Notes: generated by a model not told the origin, from the letters alone. Positions 45,683 through 55,399 are shown, counted from the stretch's first letter. The stretch: 64,000 bases of DNA from Cerasicoccus maritimus (GCA_031296935.1 JAVDPD010000007.1:1-64000), one strand, 5' to 3'. Made by a program: numbers and translations.

Positions 45683-47527
45683 CTAGTAAGATGGGTAGGG
45701 CTCGTCCGGATGATTGATGTTCCACCAACGTTTCAGGTGGACTCCTTCGTCCTCAGTTAGGCCTAGATAAAGCAGCGAGATCTCGCGGTCGGCTGCCTGG
45801 CTCGAACCCCTTAGGGCGTTCAGGCGTTCGACTGAAATCGCACGGTTATTGTCGCGCGATTTATCCACCTCGCTTTGAAGAGTAACGATCCATGCCTTTT
45901 TAATACCGAGTTGTGGGTTCTCGAGCACTTCGGTCATTGTCTCCTTCACTTCTTCGTAGTCGATGTCCCCGGATACGTAAGATTTTTGGGCTGCCGACCA
46001 CACTGTTTTAATCGAGGCAGGCAGTTCGCTTTTACCCAAGTCAAGCGCGAGGTGTTCGGGAATGCCTTGTACTGATGGAGTAAACGCGCGGACGATTTCT
46101 GGTGGCTCCGCACCAATGATGACCGGAAGCCTGCCAGCTTCCTCGTTATACGCTTCGTTGATCCGATGGGATGTTAGGAATTTCAGGAAGTCCAGGCACC
46201 AGTCAAAGTGTGGCGTTTGTTTATTGATGGCGAATGGGACTTGTCCTTTTACATCTGCCTCGGATATGCGGAATGTCAGGAATTCGCCCCAACGCTCATC
46301 GTCGGTGGGTAGCGGTCGTAGGGAAATTTTTACTTCGAATCGATCGGCGGGATCGTCTCTTTTCTTTACGCCGGAATAGACGCTTTGAGCATCCCATGCG
46401 CCGGATCCCATCATTGCTGCCTGTCCGAGAACGAAGCGGCGTTGTGCCTGTTCGCGATCCATACCGAGAAATCCATTCGGGTAATACCGGACTAGCTCTT
46501 TCATGAACTCGAAGTAAGCCTTTAGTGCAGGTGAATCAAAATCCCACTGACCCTCGCTATATCCTGAAATCGTTTCCATGGCGTGGAGTTTCGAGCCTGG
46601 CTCAAAATCGAGTTCCTCCCAATATGATGAGAGGAAGTCGTGCTGATACTGCCTCATCAGATTGTTTCCATAGTAGCGGCTTCCAGCAATCGGGACTAAG
46701 TTCTCGTAGCCATTGGCGGCGGCGTATGCCTGAACAGCCCGGCAATAAAAAAGAAACTCCCCCAGGGTCTCAGGAAGCCGATCTTCCTCCAGCCATCTGA
46801 TGCCGCTTGCGCGTGCTAAATAACCGTTTGGATTTTCTGAGGTTCGCCATACCTCATGAAGCCATGATGGTTCCGGTTTGAGTTTAGTCTCTTCCAAGGT
46901 AAACGCGACAACGTCGTGAAGCATATCGACATTGTAAAAGATACGGCTACCTCCCCAGGTGGAAATCGGTATGGCGTAGTAATCGCTGAGTAACTCCTCA
47001 TAGCCACCCTGAAGTCCATCGAAGAAGGTATTCTTCCACGAAGCCTCTGCGAGAAACTCGGACAGCTCCGGGTTGAGGCCTTGTGCCTGGTACTCCAGCG
47101 CATTGTATGGGTTTGGTTCATTGATGTATGAACTGATCGGCGCATAGAACTTGGCTAGCGCATTACCCTTAATCAGAGTAGTGCCACCTTTAATCGCAAT
47201 GTCGGGCGCTGTGCCGCTGATTAGGTGGACGTTCATGAATTGCTCAAAGAATCGCTGGGAGATGGGCACTTGCAGTACGTGAACGTCGGCTGCTTTTACA
47301 TGGGGCAGAGATTCATATTCGTCGATTGCCGCCTGGAGGCTTTCGCGGACGCCGGGTTCGAGCAGCCAGTGTGCGATGCGAATGTTAATTTTACCTTCTC
47401 CTTCGCTGTCAGCGGAAGAAAGCTCTTGTGAGACAATGGCAAAACGCACGGCGCTGATGACAAATGCACTGACCAGAATGCCTATGGCTATCCAACTGGT
47501 GTTGAACTTAAATTTTCTATCACTCAT
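45683..47527 (-). CDS. ABC extracellular solute-binding protein (large)
   Basis: A 614-residue binding protein. An N-terminal membrane anchor (about residues 13-35, IAIGILVSAFVISAV) replaces a normal cleaved signal. The binding fold follows: INIRIAHWLLEPGVRESLQAA, then AIKGGTTLIKG, DYYAIPIST and SGAWDAQSVY, as in family 1 sugar-binding proteins. It is about 180 residues longer than usual, with a C-terminal helical extension (SYVSGDIDYEEVKETM onward). It overlaps the TPR lipoprotein gene by 4 bp (ATGA) and precedes the MalF-like gene. The ligand is probably an oligosaccharide, because the cluster makes oligosaccharide-processing enzymes. Confidence 0.9.
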   Translation of the reverse strand: MSDRKFKFNTSWIAIGILVSAFVISAVRFAIVSQELSSADSEGEGKINIRIAHWLLEPGVRESLQAAIDEYESLPHVKAADVHVLQVPISQRFFEQFMNVHLISGTAPDIAIKGGTTLIKGNALAKFYAPISSYINEPNPYNALEYQAQGLNPELSEFLAEASWKNTFFDGLQGGYEELLSDYYAIPISTWGGSRIFYNVDMLHDVVAFTLEETKLKPEPSWLHEVWRTSENPNGYLARASGIRWLEEDRLPETLGEFLFYCRAVQAYAAANGYENLVPIAGSRYYGNNLMRQYQHDFLSSYWEELDFEPGSKLHAMETISGYSEGQWDFDSPALKAYFEFMKELVRYYPNGFLGMDREQAQRRFVLGQAAMMGSGAWDAQSVYSGVKKRDDPADRFEVKISLRPLPTDDERWGEFLTFRISEADVKGQVPFAINKQTPHFDWCLDFLKFLTSHRINEAYNEEAGRLPVIIGAEPPEIVRAFTPSVQGIPEHLALDLGKSELPASIKTVWSAAQKSYVSGDIDYEEVKETMTEVLENPQLGIKKAWIVTLQSEVDKSRDNNRAISVERLNALRGSSQAADREISLLYLGLTEDEGVHLKRWWNINHPDEPYPSY

Positions 47528-48486
47528 TGGTCTGGCTCCTCGTTAACAACTCCTTCATTAGGGTGGCTAAAAGCCGTGCGACCGACGCCACTGGTAACTT
47601 GTTCGGGTACGTGGATGTTTTCATCGGGATGACGTTTGGCGATATCAATGGCTCGTTGGTATGCAAGTGTGCCGTAGATGCTCCGTGGATGTTCGCGTAA
47701 GATTTCGCTGTAGATTTCCACAGCTTCTAGTTCGTGCCCTGCCTTCTCTGCTAAAAGGCCAAACTGCCAAAGGGATACGTCTATGTCGGCCGGCCGGGGT
47801 AGGCCTGAGTCTACGGCCATGCGATATGCGTCGTATGCCTTTTCAGGTTGATCTAGGTAGAACGCATAAAGTTGCGCGGTATATTGTGCCGCAAGTCCTT
47901 TCCATTTCTCTGGCGGGTTGGATGCCATGAGTTGGTCCAGCAATTCAATGCCGATTTCGACTTGTTCAGGGTCAAATGTTTGGGCGTAGGTTTGAGCGAG
48001 AAACAACGTTGCGCGAAAGGACATCTCGGATTGTGGAAAATCCATTCGAACACGTTGGTAGTATTCGCGCGCCGATGGGATGTTTTCAACGTCGCCCAAG
48101 TAGTCGGATGCTTCTTCTATTCGGCCTAAATCGACCAAGGCGCTTGCCGCAAATTCCGAGCTTGGCGCTTGCTCTACGACTTGAAGGAGCAACGCTTTGG
48201 CTTTGGCTACGTTTTCTGCATTTGGCGGTGTGCTGTGCCATGTTGCAAGGGCTAGGCTATAGGTGGCTAATGGCCAGTTAGTTGATCCCACCTCATATTG
48301 TGGTTGGGCTAGGGACAAAAACTTTTGGGCTTCGTTGAAGTTGAAGATGCTGAGCGCCTCGAGTCCACGATCTAACTGTTTCTCTGGGGGGAGGTCTGAG
48401 TGTCGGTCATTCGTGCAACCATACATAATGAGCCCTAGCAAAATAAGAAGGCATCGAAATAGGTCTCTAGTAATAAAGGGGCGCAT
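47524..48486 (-). CDS. TPR-like outer-membrane or periplasmic lipoprotein
   Basis: A 320-residue lipoprotein with TPR-type helical repeats. Start 48486 (MRPFITRD) is preferred to one 10 codons upstream. A hydrophobic segment ends in the lipobox-like LIMYGC (cysteine near residue 24). The remainder is alpha-helical with several 34-residue-type repeats (for example LATYSLALATWHSTP, SEFAASALVDLGRIEEASDYL and AYDAYRMAVDSG). It overlaps the solute-binding gene by 4 bp, so it is translated with it. TPR lipoproteins often scaffold protein complexes; a partnership with the solute-binding protein and permeases is inferred from this tight link. It begins the importer operon. Confidence 0.8.
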   Translation of the reverse strand: MRPFITRDLFRCLLILLGLIMYGCTNDRHSDLPPEKQLDRGLEALSIFNFNEAQKFLSLAQPQYEVGSTNWPLATYSLALATWHSTPPNAENVAKAKALLLQVVEQAPSSEFAASALVDLGRIEEASDYLGDVENIPSAREYYQRVRMDFPQSEMSFRATLFLAQTYAQTFDPEQVEIGIELLDQLMASNPPEKWKGLAAQYTAQLYAFYLDQPEKAYDAYRMAVDSGLPRPADIDVSLWQFGLLAEKAGHELEAVEIYSEILREHPRSIYGTLAYQRAIDIAKRHPDENIHVPEQVTSGVGRTAFSHPNEGVVNEEPDQ

Positions 48487-48560
48487 GAATTCGGAAATGC
48501 AATTTTTGGTATGCATAGGTATTCGTTGTGTCTATTATTTAAGCCTCTGGTTCTGATGAC

Positions 48561-48595
48561 TGCCAAGTAAAGAGCGCTCTATAGTAGATCACATT
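48561..48595. promoter_or_regulatory. Bipartite element shared with GH30 promoter, copy 1
   Basis: TGCCAAGT at 48561-48568, twelve bases, then ATAGTAGATCACATT at 48581-48595. Both blocks recur with the same 12-bp spacing at 55457-55491. Here it lies in the divergent region between the TPR lipoprotein (start 48486) and GH94 (start 48740). Confidence 0.5.
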
Positions 48596-48739
48596 TTAAA
48601 TCTGCCTGCCATCAGGAAGTCAGGCCTGTAATAATCATATCAGTATCTGCGGAGGCATCTACACTGCGGCTTGCGCGAACGGATATCCGGATGATAGATC
48701 GCTATTTATTTACAATTCTAAACAGCACAGAAACCTACC

Positions 48740-51106
48740 ATGAATATGCGTTCGCCATACGGCTATTTTAGTTCCAATAATACTTTTATTACAACGAGAC
48801 CGGATACCCCGCGCGCTTTTGATAATTTTCTCTGGAATGACGCGGCGTTTGCCTGTGTGCAACAGACCGGCGTTGGTTATTTCGATTACCAAGTTGATGG
48901 CAAAGAAGCGACCAAGCTGATGACGGGAGAGGGGCGTATCTGCGATTTCGATATCTTCGGACGTGACGCGATGATGAGCCGACTTATCTATATTCGCGAC
49001 AATGATACTGGTGAATTTTGGAACTTGAACTGGGAACCGGTTTGTCATGCCTACGATCGCTATGAGTGCGAACATGGTATTGGCTATACTGATATCACCA
49101 GCTCGACTCATGGCATTGCCTCACGGTTACGTATTTTTATCCCTGATGGAAAAGACCCCGTCGAAATGTGGACGGTCAGTTTGCGCAATGAGTCAGATCG
49201 GCTACGTAACGTATCCATATTTTTCTATAACCAGATAAGCTTTGCTTACAAGTGGGGGTTCAACAGTTACGGAGATATGATCTTCCGCAACTCTTATTTT
49301 GATGCGGGCAACAATGCAGTGGTGGCCACGAAGCACCCTCATGTGTCGCCGCACTCGTACCAGACTGGATTCCTCACGTCAGAACTGTCCTTCGATTACT
49401 TTGATGGAACGCGCGATGCATTTGTTGGCGTCTATGGTGGTTTGCATCGTCCGCAAGCAGTGGTAAATGGGCAATGTAGCAATACGCCCGGTTCGTCAGA
49501 TTCGACGGTATTGGTCGGGCAGATAAACCGAACTCTTGCTCCGAGCGAGAAGCTGACTTTTGATGCATTGCTTGGGGTTACTGATTCCTCTGGCGGCATT
49601 GCCGAGCTCAAAGAAAAATACTTGGGTCGCGCTGATGAACATTTTGCTAAAATGTTGGAAGCCCGCTCGGCACCGTTGCTGAAGGAGAGTATCCAAACGC
49701 CAGATGAACAGCTAAACAGAATAATCAATCATTGGGCTAAGCATCAGACTCATTATGGCGCAACTTGGTGTCGTTGGGGTTGGATGGGTTATCGCGACAT
49801 TGTTCAGCATGGTTTTGGCGTTAGCTCTTTTGATTCGGATCGTACACGTTGCATCATCATGGACGCTTTGCGCTACCAGTATCGAAGTGGACTTGCCATA
49901 CGAGGATGGAATCCAATCGATGAAAAATCGTATTCGGATAGCGCGCTTTGGCTGATTTTTACGATCACCGCTTACTTGAAAGAGACGGGCGATTTCAAGC
50001 TAATGGACGAGACTATACCCTTTTATGATGAAGGGGAGGGTTCTGTTTGGGAGCACTTCGACGCCGTGCTGGATTTTCTCGAAACCAATAAGGGCGCGCA
50101 CGGGCTATGCCTGATCAAATATGGAGATTGGAATGACTCTCTGACAGGGGTTGGCAAACAAGGGCACGGCGAAAGTGTTTGGTTAAGCATGGCCTATGCA
50201 CGTGCGTTGACGGATGTTGCCGAACTCTATGCCTACCTTGGCAATGAGCGGAAAGAGCAGGCATACATGGAACGTTACGAGTCAATGAAGAAAGCGCTCA
50301 ATCAAGAGGCATGGGACGGTGAATGGTATGTTCGCTGTTTTGATGATGATGGTCGCGCAATTGGCTCTGCTGCCGATGTGCAAGGGCGCATCTTCGCCAA
50401 TGCGCAAAGCTGGGCATTAATTTCTGGCATCGTGGATGAACAACGTTCAGAGCAACTGCTCAAATCCTGTGATGATCATCTTTTGACTGAGCTAGGATAC
50501 CTTTTGCTGGACCCGACTTTTACGGAGCCAGATGACCGCATTGGGCGCATCAGTTATCTTGAGCCTGGCATTTGCGAGAACGGCACCATTTACACCCATG
50601 TGAATGCCTTCATGATCTGGGCGCTGCTTCTGGATCGACGGGCAGAGCGAGCCTATGATTTGTTCAAGCGAATAACGCCGGGCTATGACTCTGAAAATCA
50701 TTACAAGGAGGAGTCGCCACCATACATTTATGCGAATTGTTACTTTGGCCCGGAGCATCGAAACCGTGCATTCCAAATGGAATTTACCTGGATGACGGGC
50801 AGTGTCGCGTGGATGTATCAAGTCGTTGTAAGGTACTTGGTTGGGGTGCGTGCTGACTACGAAGGACTGATTATCGATCCGCAATTGCCTGCGGAATGGG
50901 ATGAAGTCCATGTGAGCAAAACCTATCGTGGCGTCAAATATGAAATAACGGTTAAGCAGGGGGACGAATACGAGTCGCGACAAATCCAAATAGATGGTGA
51001 GCTGCACACTGATTCAAGTGGGCTGATCCCGTTGATGGAGGTTGGCCAGAGCTGCCGTATCGAAGTGACTCAACCGGCAATGGCCGAATGTGCCCTTCGT
51101 TCGTGA
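48740..51106 (+). CDS. GH94 cellobiose/chitobiose phosphorylase-like enzyme
   Basis: A 788-residue GH94 phosphorylase that cleaves a beta-glycosidic bond of a disaccharide or oligosaccharide with phosphate, giving a sugar 1-phosphate and conserving energy. The catalytic motif is YGDWNDSL (Asp463 and Asp466). Other family blocks are CRWGWMGYRDIVQHG, GESVWLSMAYARAL, NAFMIWALL and QMEFTWMTGSVAWMYQ. Length is normal and there is no signal peptide, so it acts in the cytoplasm. The substrate (cellobiose, chitobiose or another disaccharide) cannot be told. It is the first gene of a rightward run with oxidoreductase, isomerase and transporter genes, and is divergent from the importer operon. Confidence 0.95.
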   Translation: MNMRSPYGYFSSNNTFITTRPDTPRAFDNFLWNDAAFACVQQTGVGYFDYQVDGKEATKLMTGEGRICDFDIFGRDAMMSRLIYIRDNDTGEFWNLNWEPVCHAYDRYECEHGIGYTDITSSTHGIASRLRIFIPDGKDPVEMWTVSLRNESDRLRNVSIFFYNQISFAYKWGFNSYGDMIFRNSYFDAGNNAVVATKHPHVSPHSYQTGFLTSELSFDYFDGTRDAFVGVYGGLHRPQAVVNGQCSNTPGSSDSTVLVGQINRTLAPSEKLTFDALLGVTDSSGGIAELKEKYLGRADEHFAKMLEARSAPLLKESIQTPDEQLNRIINHWAKHQTHYGATWCRWGWMGYRDIVQHGFGVSSFDSDRTRCIIMDALRYQYRSGLAIRGWNPIDEKSYSDSALWLIFTITAYLKETGDFKLMDETIPFYDEGEGSVWEHFDAVLDFLETNKGAHGLCLIKYGDWNDSLTGVGKQGHGESVWLSMAYARALTDVAELYAYLGNERKEQAYMERYESMKKALNQEAWDGEWYVRCFDDDGRAIGSAADVQGRIFANAQSWALISGIVDEQRSEQLLKSCDDHLLTELGYLLLDPTFTEPDDRIGRISYLEPGICENGTIYTHVNAFMIWALLLDRRAERAYDLFKRITPGYDSENHYKEESPPYIYANCYFGPEHRNRAFQMEFTWMTGSVAWMYQVVVRYLVGVRADYEGLIIDPQLPAEWDEVHVSKTYRGVKYEITVKQGDEYESRQIQIDGELHTDSSGLIPLMEVGQSCRIEVTQPAMAECALRS

Positions 51107-51132
51107 ATCCTGTTAATCAAAACGTAGAATTC

Positions 51133-52152
51133 ATGAAGTCTGACCAACCTATCCGCATGGCAATTATTGGCGTTGGTCGCAATCTCATGGGGATGCATGC
51201 GCCTTGTCTGATCAAGCACCCACGGTTTACTATCACAGCAGTCTGCGATACTGATCCTGATGCCCTTAGGGCGGGCCGCTCTTATTTCGACTGTCTGGGG
51301 TACGTGACTGCTGACGCGATGCTGGCGGCTGGAAATTTTGACTTCGTATTAGTCATGGTGCGCAGTAACGATCACTGTCATATTGCGCTGAAGTCTCTTG
51401 AAGCAGGATACCATACCTTGGTGACCAAGCCATGGGGAATCAATGCAGATGAGATTGGTCGAATGATCGAAACAGCCGATCGAGTGAAGCGTCGCATTCT
51501 TTTTTGGGCTCCTGTTCGTTGGGCTGCCGATTTGGAATTCCTTAAAAACGAGAAAGCAGTTATCGGAGAGCTACAGATAATTCGCCGTATGCATACGACA
51601 TGCTCTTTGCGGGATGACTGGCAAATTTGGAAGCGCTATGGTGGTGGGTATCTGCTAAACTGGGGACCGCATTTGTTGGACCAAGTCATGGTTTTAGCCG
51701 ATAGTCCGGTGAAATCCGTTAATGCGGATTTGCGGCAATTTTGGAATCCTGGCGACACGGAAGATGCCTTTAAGGCGACGTTGGAGTTTGAGAACGGCAT
51801 TCTTGCTGAAGTCGAATTGACGCAGTCGCCCATCGCATTCCCGAATTGGATGCTTCAGGGAAAATCAGGAGCAATCTGTGTACGCGATGCTCGCGAAGCT
51901 GAAGTCCGAAAGCTGAAAGCTCCCAGCGCTGAGCGCGAGGACGAGTACCGGCAGAATTTTGAGATTGAAACGAGTCGCCACTCCATCAAGGGCGATCCCT
52001 ACGGAGATGCGAAAGACGTCTATGATGCAATTGCTGATGAACTGAATGGATCTAGTGCGTATCGGATGGATTCGGCGCAGGCTCTGGAGGTTGCTATAGT
52101 GCTCGACGCAATAAGAGAGTCGGCTGAAAACGGCCTCAAAGTAACTCTTTGA
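51133..52152 (+). CDS. Gfo/Idh/MocA-family oxidoreductase
   Basis: A 339-residue NAD(P)-dependent sugar oxidoreductase with the Rossmann motif MAIIGVGRNLMGMHAP at about residues 7-22, then the family block EAGYHTLVTKPWGINADEI, containing the Lys-Pro pair. The substrate-binding C-terminal half includes YGGGYLLNWGPHLLDQV. The start 51133 (ATG) is chosen because the core begins there; an upstream ATG at 51088 would overlap GH94. It probably oxidises or epimerises a sugar produced by GH94 or other GHs. The next gene starts 17 bp later or overlaps. Confidence 0.92.
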   Translation: MKSDQPIRMAIIGVGRNLMGMHAPCLIKHPRFTITAVCDTDPDALRAGRSYFDCLGYVTADAMLAAGNFDFVLVMVRSNDHCHIALKSLEAGYHTLVTKPWGINADEIGRMIETADRVKRRILFWAPVRWAADLEFLKNEKAVIGELQIIRRMHTTCSLRDDWQIWKRYGGGYLLNWGPHLLDQVMVLADSPVKSVNADLRQFWNPGDTEDAFKATLEFENGILAEVELTQSPIAFPNWMLQGKSGAICVRDAREAEVRKLKAPSAEREDEYRQNFEIETSRHSIKGDPYGDAKDVYDAIADELNGSSAYRMDSAQALEVAIVLDAIRESAENGLKVTL

Positions 52153-52169
52153 AAATTTTGAACCAAGCC

Positions 52170-53096
52170 ATGAATTATTTGAAAAAACCATCATATAATT
52201 TTGCTGGAATCGGAGATGAGGCGGGAGATCCTATCGAAAAACAGATACAGGCAATTCGCGAGTTAGGCTGGTCTCACATTGAGCTGCGCAGTGTGAATCA
52301 AAAGGATATCACTGCTCTGGGCGATGCGGATTTTGAGCACGTATGTCGAGTTCTTGAAGGGGCTGAAATCAAAGTATGTGGAGTCGGTTCAGGTATCGCA
52401 AACTGGTCCCGTGATGCGGCCTTGGATCTACAAAAAGATTTAAAGGATGCAGAGGTTTTAATTCCCCGAATGCAGCGATTGAAGGCGCCCTATGTTCGCC
52501 TGATGAGTTACAAAATTGATGGCGATGCAACGAGTCTTGAGTCACTCAATGCGAAGCTACGTATCGAAAACCTCAAGGTCGTTTGCCAACTTTTTCTCGA
52601 TGCAGGCATCACGCCGTTGCATGAGAACTGCTTTAATTATGGAGGCCTCGGTGTCGCGCAGACGCTTGAGCTACTGGAAGCGATCCCGGGTCTGGGACTG
52701 ATCTTTGATACGGGAAATCCCTTGCTATCGCCGGACCTGACACAGCTTGGGCCGCCCTATCCACGTCAAGAAGCCTGGAAGGTTTGGGAGCAGGTCCGTG
52801 ATTATGTACGCCATGTGCACATCAAGGATTCAGTTTGCTATGGCGAACTGCCAACGAACTTTCATTTCATGGCGACGCAGTATGCCTATCCAGGGGCCGG
52901 AGACGCAGATGTGGCGCGTATTCTAAATGATTTGGCACGGCGCGGATACGATGGGATTGTTTCGATCGAGCCGCATATTGCTGATGTTTTCCACGCCGAC
53001 GTTACTGACTGTGAAGCTGCTTGGGAGCATAAATATCAAGTGTTCCTGAACTATGGTCGGCGTTTGATGGACTTGGTTCAAGGGGCGTATCCTTGA
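52170..53096 (+). CDS. Sugar phosphate isomerase/epimerase (TIM barrel)
   Basis: A 308-residue AP-endonuclease-2-like TIM barrel. Metal-site acids and histidines appear in LGWSHIELRS, ITPLHENCFN, LGLIFDTGNP, VRHVHIKDS and IVSIEPH. These are usual for xylose-isomerase-like sugar isomerases and epimerases. The ATG at 52170 is used; a TTG at 52149 would overlap the upstream stop. It is clustered with the Gfo/Idh enzyme, as these two often form a dehydrogenase/epimerase couple in sugar-acid breakdown. The reaction is not determined. Confidence 0.88.
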   Translation: MNYLKKPSYNFAGIGDEAGDPIEKQIQAIRELGWSHIELRSVNQKDITALGDADFEHVCRVLEGAEIKVCGVGSGIANWSRDAALDLQKDLKDAEVLIPRMQRLKAPYVRLMSYKIDGDATSLESLNAKLRIENLKVVCQLFLDAGITPLHENCFNYGGLGVAQTLELLEAIPGLGLIFDTGNPLLSPDLTQLGPPYPRQEAWKVWEQVRDYVRHVHIKDSVCYGELPTNFHFMATQYAYPGAGDADVARILNDLARRGYDGIVSIEPHIADVFHADVTDCEAAWEHKYQVFLNYGRRLMDLVQGAYP

Positions 53097-53115
53097 TCTA
53101 GAGCAGACTCCACCG

Positions 53116-54024
53116 ATGATCGGGTTTTATAGTGGACTGGCGCTGCTCAGTGGTCTGCTGCATGCAATGTCCGCGCTATGCTTGAAGCACGCCTTGATGC
53201 ATGACCCTGCACAGCAAACTGAAGTAAGCCGTTCTTTTATTTTACTGAGCAGTTTATGCGGTCTTCCGGTCGTGCTTTGGCAAATCGGGAACTTGCCATA
53301 TCGCTGCCTCTGGCAACCGATATTTGCGGGTGCTCTATTTTATCTGGCGTTGCGCTTCATAAACCTGGCGATTGCCAAGGGAGCTGCATCGTTGGTGGTG
53401 CCTGTGTTGGGCAGTAAGGTGTTGTTTGCTGCATTGCTCGCTGCTTTAATGCTTGGACGCAGCATCACGTTGACTCTGTTGATGGCCGGAGGGCTGATCT
53501 TTACTGGCATATTCCTGCTGACCCGAGGCGGTGAGAAGCAAGCACATATCCTGACAATATCCTGGCAATCTCGCGCTGCAGTGATCGTTCTGGCATTAGC
53601 CGCTACAGCGTTGTTGGCTTTGGTCGATACGTTGATCGTTTATTTTCGCGATGACTGGGGGCTGTACACTTTCCTGTCGATGTTGTTCCTGGTGACTGGT
53701 GCCTGTGCGTTGGTCGAAGATCGACGGAGATCGCCATTCAAAAAACTGACAGATTTATTTCGTGAGCCAAAGCCAATGCTTTGGTCTGCTGCGCTTTTAA
53801 ACATCCTGCAAACGTTGGGGCTCGCCATTGCAATCTATTATTCGACCCGTGTGGCGGAGATGAATGTGCTCTACGCTTCGCGCAGTTTATGGGTGGTGGT
53901 GATCGGCTATGCTTTGTCGCGCTTTGCGCAATTTGGCGAAGGCGACTTGCATGGGCGAGTGCTCTGGCTACGCCTACTTGGCGCGCTCAGTATCTGCTGC
54001 GCGATTACAATACTTTGCGCCTAA
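53116..54024 (+). CDS. EamA/DMT-family transporter
   Basis: A 302-residue integral membrane protein with ten predicted helices in two repeated halves, such as GLALLSGLLHAMSALCLKHAL, LVVPVLGSKVLFAALLAALM and AITILCA at the end. The DMT superfamily includes carriers of sugars, amino acids and drugs. It closes the GH94-led run; the next gene is convergent, 17 bp away, with a small hairpin spanning the junction. It may export or import a sugar handled by the enzymes upstream. The substrate is unknown. Confidence 0.85.
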   Translation: MIGFYSGLALLSGLLHAMSALCLKHALMHDPAQQTEVSRSFILLSSLCGLPVVLWQIGNLPYRCLWQPIFAGALFYLALRFINLAIAKGAASLVVPVLGSKVLFAALLAALMLGRSITLTLLMAGGLIFTGIFLLTRGGEKQAHILTISWQSRAAVIVLALAATALLALVDTLIVYFRDDWGLYTFLSMLFLVTGACALVEDRRRSPFKKLTDLFREPKPMLWSAALLNILQTLGLAIAIYYSTRVAEMNVLYASRSLWVVVIGYALSRFAQFGEGDLHGRVLWLRLLGALSICCAITILCA

Positions 54025-54031
54025 GTCGGCG

Positions 54032-54053
54032 CGTCGAAAACTACCTTTCGACG
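54032..54053. terminator. Hairpin at convergent junction
   Basis: A perfect 8-bp stem (CGTCGAAA at 54032-54039 with TTTCGACG at 54046-54053) overlapping the 3' end of the GH30 gene. It is followed by no T-run, so only a weak or processing role is likely. Confidence 0.35.
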
Positions 54054-55399
54054 ACGCTTACGCAGCTAATGATGGAGCGTGGCGGCAACTCCAGCACTGC
54101 CTCTGTTTGAGCAGTGTAAAGTTGGAGCCTGCGCTTGCGACTGGTGCGGTTCAGCACCACGACAGCGATACTGCCATCGGGGTTTTTGGCTGCAGTTGCC
54201 TCTAGGTCGTCGTGCGTCGTTGCGCAAAGAATACGCTGTGCGCCGGGTTGAATGAAGCGAGAAAAGTGGCCGAGGTAATACCAAGAAAACTGTCTATGGA
54301 TTTCTTTAGTTCGGGTATCAATGATGATCGGCGCACTGCAGAAATTACTGACGTGGTTCGGGCCGCCCGTTTCGTCCAAGAGTAAGTTCCAATCGAACCA
54401 ACCTTCGGTCCAGTTGTTGAGGTCGGCAATGATCGAGCGTGCGTAGCGCTCGGCAGGATCATAGGAGCGAAAGTGGGTGCCGTATTCCTGACAGCCTTCG
54501 GTGAATATGAGGTGCTTGTCCGGCCAGGTGTCATGGTGGAGGCGAATGTTGTCGAACTTGTCCTGCATATACCAGTGGAAGCCGGTTCCCCAAATGTAGC
54601 GGCTTGCTTCGGGGTCGGAGTAGGCTATGCTGGCGCGGTGGACCACTTGGTCGCGGTTGTGATCCCAGATGATGATTTTGACGTCACTTAGACCGGCTTG
54701 CTCCATTGCTGGGCCAAGGTGGTCGCGGACGAAATCGCGCTCCTCCTCTGCTGAGTAGATGCAGGAGTCCCAACTTTGCACAGCGTCCGGTTCGTTTTGC
54801 ACGGTGATCGCCCAGATGGGCAGACCGAGCTCTGCATACTCCTGAATGAAGCGCACGTAGTAGTTTGCCCATGCCTGTCGATACTCGGCTTTTAACTTCC
54901 CGCCTTCGTTCATGCGGCCAGTCGTTTTCATCCACGCTGGAGGGCTCCAGGGGGAGGCCATGATCTTGAGTTTACCGCCGCTGTACTCGTAAGCCTTTTT
55001 CAGGAATGGTATGACCAATTGCTTATCGCGGTCCAGGTTGAACGACTTGAGTTCAACGTCGCCGGCTTCCTCCACGCAGGCGTAATTGCCGAGTGAAAAA
55101 TCGCAACTGTTCAGCGAGATGCGGCACAGGGAGTATCCATGTCCGTCAGGGCTGAAATATTCTTTGAGGATGGCATCCTGTTCGCCCTCTGGAAGCTGGG
55201 CCAAAGTCACGGCCGCAGCTTCGGTCAAGGCGCCGCCAAAGCCGTGGATGGGCTGGAAGGTTTGGTTCGGATCGATGAAAACCGATTCGCCGGAAAATCC
55301 CGATCGTTCACTGGTCAAGACTGAAGGCTTTTGCTCCAGATAGGTTTTCCAGTCGTTGCTTGTTTGGTGGATATCCCAGGAAGTAATTTTCTCGTTCAT
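54041..55399 (-). CDS. GH30 glycoside hydrolase (cytoplasmic)
   Basis: A 452-residue GH30 enzyme (beta-glucosylceramidase/beta-glucanase/xylanase group). The barrel starts IHGFGGALTEAAA. The acid/base is Glu203 in TVQNEPDAVQ and the nucleophile is Glu301 in IFTEGCQEY. A beta-sandwich closes the protein (GSIAVVVLNRTSRKRR). The start 55399 (MNEKITSWD) is fixed by the family pattern; a frame 117 codons longer has no support. There is no signal peptide, so it acts on imported oligosaccharides. GH30 subfamily 1-like enzymes cleave beta-glucosidic links, but the exact bond is not known. It shares the bipartite element at 55457-55491 with the importer promoter. Confidence 0.93.
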   Translation of the reverse strand: MNEKITSWDIHQTSNDWKTYLEQKPSVLTSERSGFSGESVFIDPNQTFQPIHGFGGALTEAAAVTLAQLPEGEQDAILKEYFSPDGHGYSLCRISLNSCDFSLGNYACVEEAGDVELKSFNLDRDKQLVIPFLKKAYEYSGGKLKIMASPWSPPAWMKTTGRMNEGGKLKAEYRQAWANYYVRFIQEYAELGLPIWAITVQNEPDAVQSWDSCIYSAEEERDFVRDHLGPAMEQAGLSDVKIIIWDHNRDQVVHRASIAYSDPEASRYIWGTGFHWYMQDKFDNIRLHHDTWPDKHLIFTEGCQEYGTHFRSYDPAERYARSIIADLNNWTEGWFDWNLLLDETGGPNHVSNFCSAPIIIDTRTKEIHRQFSWYYLGHFSRFIQPGAQRILCATTHDDLEATAAKNPDGSIAVVVLNRTSRKRRLQLYTAQTEAVLELPPRSIISCVSVVER

